Assembly: GCA_036340235.1 (NCBI GenBank)
Contig: JAYYZE010000013.1
Location: 1-5,215 of the forward strand
Direction of reading: 5' to 3'
Origin: GCA-2862585 sp036340235
GTDB taxonomy: Bacteria; Bacteroidota; Bacteroidia; Flavobacteriales; UBA7312
Length of the DNA: 5,215 nucleotides
The position numbers were made by a program, and so were the translations under genes. Positions 1-5,215 of this stretch are shown piece after piece; position 1 is the first letter of the stretch, and every line of letters begins with the position of its first letter. The notes under the pieces were generated by a model. That model saw nothing but the letters and a program-made list of their open reading frames with translations, was not told the DNA's origin and did no database searches.

Positions 1-858
1 TTTGGCAGAGGGTATTATAACCAACCCACCGAAAAGGTAGCCAGTGGTTCAGGAGTTATCATTTCAGAAGATGGCTACGTAGTTACCAACAAACACGTCA
101 TCAATGAGGCCGAAGAAATAGAAGTCGTGTTGAACGATAAACGCAGTTTTACGGCCGAACTCTTAGGAACTGATCCAAACACCGATTTAGCTTTACTAAA
201 AATTGATGGTGAAGGGCTTCGTTTTTTGGAGTTCAGTAATTCGGATAATATAAAAGTTGGTGAATGGGTACTAGCTGTAGGCAACCCCTTTAACCTAAAT
301 TCGACCGTTACTGCTGGGATTGTCAGTGCCAAAGCTAGAAGCATTAACATATTGAACAAAGGCAATGGCATTGAATCATTTATACAAACCGACGCTGCTA
401 TAAATCCTGGAAATTCAGGAGGTGCTTTAGTTAATACCAATGGCGATTTGGTAGGTATTAATACTGCCATACAGTCCAATACAGGATCCTACACCGGCTA
501 CGGCTTTGCTATTCCATCCAACATGGTTCAAAAAGTAGTGTCTGACCTAAAAAACTATGGGGAAGTACGTCGCGCCTTTATTGGCATTAATATTGCTGAT
601 ATAAACCAAGACATTGCTAAAGAATTGAATTTAAATGGTGTGGAAGGAGTACTTATAACAAACGTATTGAGAGACGGAGCGGCAAGAAAGGCCGGTATAG
701 AACGTTTTGATATTATTACTAATATAAATGATGTTCCGGTAAATTCAGTTAGTCAGCTGCACGAACAAGTCATACAGTTTAACCCAGGTGATAAAATTTC
801 ATGCACCATCAAACGAAATGGTCAACTAAAAACCATTGAAATTGAATTAGAAAGCTAG
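1..858 (+). CDS. htrA: HtrA/Deg-family periplasmic serine protease, C-terminal part (5' end outside window)
   Basis: The frame is open from the first base to a TAG at 856-858, giving 285 visible codons; the start, signal peptide and N-terminal segment lie to the left. Numbering from the first visible codon, the trypsin-like catalytic triad is complete: His32 in TNKHVI, Asp62 in NTDLALLKI and Ser139 in NPGNSGGAL. The activation-loop segment TAGIVSA and the S1-pocket stretch YGFAIPSNM are also present. One PDZ domain follows at about 189-282, with FIGI as the likely carboxylate-binding loop, and the protein ends right after it. In the HtrA family this domain order marks an envelope protease/chaperone that degrades misfolded exported proteins, with the PDZ domain recognising exposed C-termini. 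One PDZ resembles DegS/HtrA more than two-PDZ DegP/DegQ, so the exact subtype is open. Lys precedes the catalytic His where Asn is usual. The gene converges on the minus-strand cluster. Confidence 0.95.
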   Translation, partial: FGRGYYNQPTEKVASGSGVIISEDGYVVTNKHVINEAEEIEVVLNDKRSFTAELLGTDPNTDLALLKIDGEGLRFLEFSNSDNIKVGEWVLAVGNPFNLNSTVTAGIVSAKARSINILNKGNGIESFIQTDAAINPGNSGGALVNTNGDLVGINTAIQSNTGSYTGYGFAIPSNMVQKVVSDLKNYGEVRRAFIGINIADINQDIAKELNLNGVEGVLITNVLRDGAARKAGIERFDIITNINDVPVNSVSQLHEQVIQFNPGDKISCTIKRNGQLKTIEIELES

Positions 859-893
859 CTTTCATCAACTAATTATTTTTTGCTTGAAGCCAG

Positions 894-983
894 TTAATCC
901 CTAAGAAAAGTAATTTTCTCTTCTAGGTGTTCAATATAAAACCACAGGGCTTTATCAAAGGCATTAGACGATTTAGAAGGCAT
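894..983 (-). CDS. Possible small ORF, 29 codons, unknown function
   Basis: In the gap between the convergent protease and peptidase genes, the minus strand has an ATG at 983-981 and a TAA at 896-894. The product begins MPSKSSNAFDKALWFYIEHL and ends EEKITFLRD. It reads as one amphipathic helix rich in Lys/Glu and aromatic residues, with no signal peptide or Cys motif. A TAA lies directly before the ATG, so no longer N-terminus is possible. After the stop the frame continues as LASSKK to a second TAA at 875-873, which looks like a natural C-terminal tail. The first TAA could therefore be a nonsense mutation in a 36-codon gene. It starts 63 bases past the peptidase stop on the same strand and could be carried on that mRNA. 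I do not recognise the family. A chance ORF of this length is entirely possible; the case rests on its protein-like composition. Confidence 0.3.
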   Translation of the reverse strand: MPSKSSNAFDKALWFYIEHLEEKITFLRD

Positions 984-1046
984 TTACTATTCCCTACAAT
1001 GACATCCCAGGAATGAGTATCTTATGTTTTCATATGGATTATATCA

Positions 1047-3158
1047 CTACTTCTTGAACGTTTTCAATCCCATATTAAATAAGGTAAAAGCCATAATATC
1101 GGTGGCCTCTTCTATGCGTTTAGAAACGGGCGTTCCCGCACCATGGCCCGAGTTGGTTTCAATACGAATCAATACGGGGTTATCACCTTGGTGTTTATCT
1201 TGAAGTTCAGCAATAAATTTAAAAGAATGAGCCGGCACAACCCTATCGTCGTGATCGGCAGTAGTAACCAATGTTGCAGGATAAGAAACACCCTCTTTTA
1301 CATTATGAACGGGTGAATAAGCTTTTAAATAGTCAAACATTTCCTTGGAATCATCAGAAGTGCCAAAATCATATGCCCAACCCGCTCCAGCCGTAAAGGT
1401 ATGATAACGTAGCATATCCAACACTCCAACACCTGGCAAAGCCACTTTCATAAGCTCTGGGCGTTGCGTCATGACAGCACCGACCAAAAGCCCTCCATTG
1501 GAGCGTCCGTCAATAGCAAGATAGTCAGATGATGTTATATTCTTAGATTGTAAATAGTCGGCCGCTGCGATAAAATCGTCAAAGACGTTTTGCTTATTCA
1601 TCTGAACGCCGGCATTGTGCCATTGTTTGCCATACTCCCCGCCTCCTCTGAGGTTAGCCACAGCATACACACCACCTTGCTCAAGCCATACCGCTCTACT
1701 GATGCTAAACGAAGGAGTTAAGCTAATATTAAAACCGCCATAGCCGTATAAAATAGTTGGATTAGTACCATCGTAGTCAAGGTCTTTTTTATGTGTAATT
1801 ATCATAGGAACTTTAGTCCCATCTTTAGAATTATAGAACACTTGTTTAGAAACGTAGTCAGAGGGTTTAAAATCTATGCTTGGCTGCCAATACAATTCGG
1901 ATTGTCTGCTATCGGGATTGTACTTATATATCACGCCTGGCGTATGGTAATTGGTAAACTGATAATGTAGTTCTTTATCATCTTTTTTGGAGGAAAAACC
2001 CCAACAGCTTCCTACACCAGGCAATTCAATCTCACCCAAATTATTGCCTTCAGCGTCAAATTGATATATTTTAGAAATAGCATCAATCATGTATTCAGCA
2101 AAAAAATAACCTCCCCCATAACTAGGACTTAATACGTGTTCACTTTCAGGAATGAAATCTTGCCAATTGGCCTCATTAGGTTGCTGAAAGGAGGTCTTCA
2201 CCACTTTTTTATTAGGTGCATTTCGGTTGGTGATCAAATACAGTATGTCCCCTTCATTGTGCAGGATGTAGGTATCGCTATCAAAGTCATCTAAAATAGT
2301 AACAAAAGGTGATTGTTCTTGGCTTAAATCATTGATAAACAATTTATTACCACTTGTTGAAGTAGAGGCTGAAACACTTAAAAATCGACCATCGTCAGTG
2401 ACGTAGCTCCAAATGTAACGGTACTTTTCTGAGGCCTTGTTGCCAAAAATGACTTTATCCTCTGATTGGGCAGTACCTAATTGATGATAATACAATTTAT
2501 GCTGATCGGTCATAGCAGATAATTTACTACCATCTGGCATGTCATAGGTAGAGTAGAAAAAACCATCATTCCCTTTCCAGCTTATACCTGAAAATTTGAT
2601 ATTATACAAGGTGTCTTCGATAATTTCTTTGCTAAGAGTATTAATAATCACAACATCACGCCAATCACTACCACCTTTAGAAATGGAATAGGCCGCTAAG
2701 CTACCATCGGGCGAAAAACTCAGCGAACCCAATGATACTGTTCCATCATCAGAAAAAGTATTGGGATCTAAAAACAGCTCAGTCTGCCCAGCTTTTTCTC
2801 TGTAAATGACGTACTGATTTTGTAAGCCATCATTTTTATAATAATAGGTGTAGCCACCTTCCTTATAGGGTGCTGACAGTTTTTCATAATTCCAAACTGC
2901 TTCTAGTCTATTTTTTATTTGTTGGCGAATGGGTATTTGTTCCAAAAAGTCAAAAGTAACCTTGTTTTGCTGTGCAACCCATTGGGCTGTTTCTTGGCTG
3001 TTATCGTCTTCAAGCCAGCGGTAATTATCAATAACCTCAACACCAAAATAAGTATCTGTAACTGGTTTTTTTTCTGTAATGGGGTAATCGACTGAAGGTA
3101 CGTTAGTTTGACATGAAAAGATAAATAGAACAAAAGTTAATAGGAAGGTAAATTTCAT
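1047..3158 (-). CDS. Prolyl oligopeptidase (S9A), predicted lipoprotein
   Basis: The 703-residue product is a full-length serine peptidase of family S9A, which cleaves short peptides after proline. Residues 1-15 form a hydrophobic type II signal peptide ending in IFS before Cys16, the predicted lipidated residue; Phe at -2 is unusual for a lipobox. Residues of about 25-430 form the seven-bladed propeller (peptidase S9 N-terminal domain) that restricts access to small substrates, and about 440-700 form the alpha/beta hydrolase domain. The triad is Ser553 in GRSNGG, Asp637 in DHDDRVVP and His672 in SGHGAG, with Arg639 as the probable substrate-carboxylate ligand and Tyr473 in LYGYGGFN as the oxyanion tyrosine. 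Spacing closely follows mammalian prolyl oligopeptidase (Ser554, Asp641, His680). The ATG at 3158 is supported because the signal peptide begins there. The leader is AT-rich without a Shine-Dalgarno motif. It lies 57 bases downstream of rdgB on the same strand, so read-through is likely, though an own promoter cannot be excluded. Export to the periplasmic side is inferred. Confidence 0.95.
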   Translation of the reverse strand: MKFTFLLTFVLFIFSCQTNVPSVDYPITEKKPVTDTYFGVEVIDNYRWLEDDNSQETAQWVAQQNKVTFDFLEQIPIRQQIKNRLEAVWNYEKLSAPYKEGGYTYYYKNDGLQNQYVIYREKAGQTELFLDPNTFSDDGTVSLGSLSFSPDGSLAAYSISKGGSDWRDVVIINTLSKEIIEDTLYNIKFSGISWKGNDGFFYSTYDMPDGSKLSAMTDQHKLYYHQLGTAQSEDKVIFGNKASEKYRYIWSYVTDDGRFLSVSASTSTSGNKLFINDLSQEQSPFVTILDDFDSDTYILHNEGDILYLITNRNAPNKKVVKTSFQQPNEANWQDFIPESEHVLSPSYGGGYFFAEYMIDAISKIYQFDAEGNNLGEIELPGVGSCWGFSSKKDDKELHYQFTNYHTPGVIYKYNPDSRQSELYWQPSIDFKPSDYVSKQVFYNSKDGTKVPMIITHKKDLDYDGTNPTILYGYGGFNISLTPSFSISRAVWLEQGGVYAVANLRGGGEYGKQWHNAGVQMNKQNVFDDFIAAADYLQSKNITSSDYLAIDGRSNGGLLVGAVMTQRPELMKVALPGVGVLDMLRYHTFTAGAGWAYDFGTSDDSKEMFDYLKAYSPVHNVKEGVSYPATLVTTADHDDRVVPAHSFKFIAELQDKHQGDNPVLIRIETNSGHGAGTPVSKRIEEATDIMAFTLFNMGLKTFKK

Positions 3159-3215
3159 TTTAATAAGTATTTAAATATTAATAGTGATACGAAATTATAA
3201 AAATATATTTAGTTA

Positions 3216-3791
3216 CTATGATTTTTTTAAAAAATCAATGAGCGAATTGACAGCCAAGCCCCTGTGACTAATTTCATTTTTCTGTCTTATACTCATTTGG
3301 GCAAAGCTTTGCTCATAACCATCAGGCAAAAAAATAGGATCATATCCAAAACCTTTATCGCCCCACTTTTCAGGAATAATTTGCCCTTCCACATGACCTT
3401 CAAACTGGTATTCTTTACCATCTATTACTAATGATATGATAGTTCTAAAACAAGCATCCCTATTGTCCTCTCCTTGCATCTCCGCTAGTACTTTTTGGAT
3501 GTTGTTCTCAGCGATGCAATCCTTGCCAGCATAACGTGCTGAATAGACTCCTGGACGACCATCTAAAGCATCAATTTCTAGACCAGTATCGTCAGCGAAA
3601 CAATTGTAGCCATAATGGTCATAGACGTAGTAAGCCTTTTGCGCAGCATTGTCTTCCAAAGTATCAGAGGTTTCTGGCAACTCCTCATAACAATTTATGT
3701 CTTTTAAACTCAAAATTTCTATGTTGGATGGCACTAATTGGCGTATTTCAGCTAGTTTGTTGGGGTTGTTTGTGGCAAATACAAGTGTCAT
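3216..3791 (-). CDS. rdgB: RdgB/HAM1-family dITP/XTP pyrophosphatase
   Basis: The 191-residue product has the usual length and all main motifs of the RdgB/Ham1 family. These cytosolic dimers hydrolyse dITP, ITP and XTP to monophosphate plus pyrophosphate, keeping deaminated purines out of DNA and RNA. Visible motifs in order are FATNNPNK (5-12, nucleotide-binding loop), TLEDNAAQKA (44-53), ADDTGLEIDAL (66-76, with Asp67/Asp68 as metal/catalytic acids), GRPGVYSARYAG (78-89), KGFGYDPIF (146-154, base pocket) and KNEISHRGLA (171-180). The start at 3791 is set by FATNN, which always lies within a few residues of the N-terminus. The ATG shares its first base with the last base of the rlmH stop codon (TAATG), so translational coupling to rlmH is likely. 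The last codons run through a T6A7 tract on the coding strand. Nothing appears missing or degraded. Confidence 0.97.
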   Translation of the reverse strand: MTLVFATNNPNKLAEIRQLVPSNIEILSLKDINCYEELPETSDTLEDNAAQKAYYVYDHYGYNCFADDTGLEIDALDGRPGVYSARYAGKDCIAENNIQKVLAEMQGEDNRDACFRTIISLVIDGKEYQFEGHVEGQIIPEKWGDKGFGYDPIFLPDGYEQSFAQMSIRQKNEISHRGLAVNSLIDFLKKS

Positions 3792-4264
3792 TAGTTGTGA
3801 TGATAAGGTTCGTGATTCAGAATAGTAAAACTCCTGTAAAGTTGTTCAACAAAAAATGGTCGAATCATTTGATGAGAAAAGGTCATTTTTGATACACTTA
3901 GTTGATAATTGGCCTTGTAATAAACGGTTGGACTAAATCCATAAGGGCCTCCAATTACAAACACTAAGCGTTTGACACCAGCATTCATTTTTTTTTGCAA
4001 GAATTGAGCAAATTTTTCAGATGAATGGTGACTCCCATTTTCGTCCAATAAAATGAGGTAATCACTTGGTAGAAGGTGTCTTAATATTAAATCCCCTTCG
4101 CGTTCTTTTTGTTGATTTTCCGATAGATTTTTTCTGTTTTTGATATCCGGAATGGGCTGAAAATCAAATGACACATAGTGTTTTAATCGCTTGGTGTATT
4201 TGTCGATACCTTCTTGGATCCAGTTTTCATCGGTCTTGCCAATGGCTAATACTACAATTTTCAC
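3791..4264 (-). CDS. rlmH: 23S rRNA pseudouridine-1915 N3-methyltransferase RlmH
   Basis: RlmH is a SPOUT-class methyltransferase that uses S-adenosylmethionine to methylate pseudouridine 1915 in helix 69 of 23S rRNA on assembled 70S ribosomes. I place the start at the GTG at 4264-4262, giving 157 residues beginning MKIVVLAIGK. The family is about 155-160 residues and its first strand sits right at the N-terminus. The upstream ATG at 4300 would add 12 residues and leave only 23 bases before divergent nadC. Motifs numbered from the GTG are LLDENG (72-77), the trefoil-knot glycine loop VIGGPYGFS (103-111), HQMIRPFFVEQLYR (131-144) and the C-terminal HEPYHHN (151-157). E. coli RlmH ends YHRE, so the Arg after YH is His here. 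The stop overlaps the rdgB start by one base. It heads the minus-strand cluster. Confidence 0.95.
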   Translation of the reverse strand: MKIVVLAIGKTDENWIQEGIDKYTKRLKHYVSFDFQPIPDIKNRKNLSENQQKEREGDLILRHLLPSDYLILLDENGSHHSSEKFAQFLQKKMNAGVKRLVFVIGGPYGFSPTVYYKANYQLSVSKMTFSHQMIRPFFVEQLYRSFTILNHEPYHHN

Positions 4265-4323
4265 TAAAAAAGTTTTGTAATTTAACGCAATATTAGTCAT
4301 TTTGCTGATTAGAATAGAAACTC
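4265..4323. promoter_or_regulatory. Divergent intergenic region rlmH/nadC with weak promoter-like elements
   Basis: These 59 AT-rich bases separate the two start codons and must carry a promoter for at least nadC unless it lies inside rlmH. On the plus strand a TTG at 4275-4277 is followed 19 bases later by TCATTTTG at 4297-4304. This fits the Bacteroidota pattern TTG-N17-23-TAnnTTTG except for one base (C for A at position 2), and it ends 19 bases before the nadC ATG. On the minus strand TAATATTG (4295-4288) also matches TAnnTTTG with one mismatch and lies 23 bases before the rlmH GTG, but no suitably spaced TTG was found. Neither gene has a Shine-Dalgarno motif. These are short motifs in AT-rich sequence, so support is weak. 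Confidence 0.35.
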
Positions 4324-5163
4324 ATGCAAGAAGAATTACACACATTCATTGAATTTGCTTTGCAAGAAGACATCAAGGATGGGGATCATACCTCATTAGC
4401 ATGTATCCCACCTAATGCCATTGGAAAAGCACAGCTTTTGGTTAAAGAAGAGGGCATTCTTGCTGGAATGGAAGTAGCTGAAGCTATCTTCAATAAAGTA
4501 AACTCAAATATTCAGTTTTTTCCTCTTATGAATGATGGTGAGCAAATGACAGTTGGCGATATAGCTTTTGTAGTTGAAGGACCATCTAGCTCTTTACTCA
4601 CCGCCGAGCGATTGGTGCTGAATGTCATGCAACGCATGAGTGCCGTTGCTACCAAAACACGACACATCACCAAACTGCTTGAAGGAACAAAAGCCAAAGT
4701 ATTAGATACTCGAAAAACAACGCCTGGCATTCGGTTTTTGGAAAAATGGGCCGTGAGAATAGGAGGTGGCACAAACCACCGTTTTGGTCTGTACGACATG
4801 ATGATGATAAAAGACAATCACATTGATTTTGCGGGAGGAATCGAAGCCGCTATTGAAAAAGCAAATGCCTATCAAAAAGAAAAAGGCCTAAACATCCCTA
4901 TTGAAATAGAAGCCAGAAACTTACAAGAGGTCGATGAGATACTGAGTATCGGGAAAGTTCATCGAATAATGTTGGATAACTTTTCATATAAAGACACACA
5001 ATCGGCAGTTGCCCGTATTGATAAGCGATATGAAACGGAATCCTCTGGTGGCATTACCGAAGATACTATTAGGGAGTTTGCCCTGTGTGGTGTTGATTTT
5101 ATTTCAATGGGTGCTTTGACGCATTCTGTGAAAAGCTTAGATTTGAGCTTGAAAGCCATCTAA
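4324..5163 (+). CDS. nadC: Nicotinate-nucleotide diphosphorylase (carboxylating), quinolinate phosphoribosyltransferase
   Basis: The 279-residue enzyme converts quinolinate and phosphoribosyl pyrophosphate into nicotinate mononucleotide, CO2 and pyrophosphate in the cytosol, the step after NadA in de novo NAD synthesis. Length and motifs are typical. The N-terminal alpha/beta sandwich (about 1-105) holds DGDHTS (19-24) and TAERLVLNVMQRMSAVAT (93-110), with Arg96 as a likely quinolinate ligand. The barrel domain holds DTRKTTPG (128-135), GGGTNHR (147-153), IKDNH (162-166), IEIEA (193-197), MLDN (216-219) and SGGI (241-244). Arg130, His152, Arg153 and Lys163 match the basic substrate-binding residues of characterised NadC. 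The ATG at 4324 gives the usual N-terminus, with the DGDHTS motif near residue 20. It is divergent from rlmH, and the next gene starts one base after its TAA, so the two probably share an mRNA. No NadA or NadB gene is in the window. Confidence 0.97.
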   Translation: MQEELHTFIEFALQEDIKDGDHTSLACIPPNAIGKAQLLVKEEGILAGMEVAEAIFNKVNSNIQFFPLMNDGEQMTVGDIAFVVEGPSSSLLTAERLVLNVMQRMSAVATKTRHITKLLEGTKAKVLDTRKTTPGIRFLEKWAVRIGGGTNHRFGLYDMMMIKDNHIDFAGGIEAAIEKANAYQKEKGLNIPIEIEARNLQEVDEILSIGKVHRIMLDNFSYKDTQSAVARIDKRYETESSGGITEDTIREFALCGVDFISMGALTHSVKSLDLSLKAI

Positions 5164-5164
5164 C

Positions 5165-5215
5165 ATGATAAAGAAAAAATTGTCGTTTTTTGTTGATTGG
5201 AGTAAACACATTGAC
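5165..5215 (+). CDS. N-terminus of a gene cut by the right edge; possibly a YihY/BrkB-family membrane protein
   Basis: An ATG one base after the nadC stop (TAA-C-ATG) opens a frame that runs to the end of the window. The 17 codons read MIKKKLSFFVDWSKHID. The tight spacing behind nadC suggests a co-transcribed, possibly coupled gene. The Lys-rich start with aromatics has no signal peptide in the visible part. From memory of Bacteroidota gene order, nadC is often followed by a YihY/BrkB (UPF0761) multi-pass membrane protein, whose N-terminus is a short basic/aromatic cytosolic segment like this. That identity is inferred from context, not shown by a motif. Seventeen codons are too few to rule out a different gene. 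Confidence 0.5.
   Translation, partial: MIKKKLSFFVDWSKHID

Noticed and set aside
75..479. Minus-strand open frame of 134 codons opposite the protease gene
   Set aside because: It lies antisense to the catalytic core of the HtrA gene, whose triad motifs are in the plus frame; the product has no recognisable domain.
850..863. Perfect 14-base palindrome GAAAGCTAGCTTTC over the protease stop codon, followed about 12 bases later by a T run, considered as a terminator
   Set aside because: The stem is at most 5 bp around a CTAG loop with few GC pairs, and the T run is not adjacent, so it does not meet intrinsic-terminator criteria; 14 bases can also arise by chance.
904..919. Hairpin AGAAAA-GTAA-TTTTCT in the convergent gap, considered as a bidirectional terminator
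   Set aside because: The stem has six pairs of which only one is G-C, too weak to terminate, and it lies inside the candidate small ORF.
2915..3133. Minus-strand open frame of 72 codons inside the peptidase gene
   Set aside because: It is a shifted frame of the N-terminal part of the prolyl oligopeptidase. A frameshift is excluded because the main frame is intact from signal peptide to catalytic His.
3190..3197. TAATTTCG on the minus strand, considered as a -7 element for the peptidase gene
   Set aside because: It matches TAnnTTTG with one mismatch, but no TTG lies at the expected distance upstream, and such matches are frequent in this AT-rich gap.
3536..3892. Plus-strand open frame of 118 codons across the rdgB/rlmH junction
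   Set aside because: It is antisense to conserved motifs of both rdgB and rlmH and its product resembles no family; it is a shadow frame.
4512..5159. Two minus-strand open frames opposite nadC (4512-4817 and 4959-5159)
   Set aside because: Both are antisense to conserved NadC motifs and show no domain of their own.

Overview
The window looks like chromosomal, housekeeping DNA from a member of the Bacteroidota, most likely Flavobacteriales. This rests on AT-rich sequence, A/T-rich leaders without Shine-Dalgarno motifs, a lipoprotein prolyl oligopeptidase, a HtrA-type protease, and rlmH lying head-to-head with nadC. The assignment comes from sequence character and family recognition, not from a database search.

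Layout: positions 1-858 (+) hold the C-terminal part of a HtrA/Deg periplasmic serine protease with one PDZ domain, cut by the left edge. It converges on a minus-strand cluster across a 188-bp gap that contains a possible 29-codon small ORF (894-983, minus). The minus-strand cluster reads rlmH (start 4264) > rdgB > prolyl oligopeptidase (end 1047). rlmH and rdgB overlap by one base, and a 57-bp AT-rich gap precedes the peptidase gene. A short divergent intergenic region (4265-4323) separates rlmH from nadC (4324-5163, +). nadC is followed after one base by the first 17 codons of another gene, possibly a YihY/BrkB-type membrane protein, cut by the right edge.

How the genes relate: rlmH (23S rRNA methylation) and rdgB (removal of non-canonical purine triphosphates) are cytosolic and very probably co-translated. 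The peptidase is predicted to be exported and lipid-anchored, and the HtrA protein is an envelope quality-control protease, so both act outside the cytoplasm. nadC makes nicotinate mononucleotide for NAD synthesis. I see no mobile element, CRISPR array, RNA gene or defence system, and no convincing sign of a new multi-gene system. The most interesting items are the small ORF in the convergent gap, the GTG start of rlmH, and tandem slippery codons at the end of rdgB.
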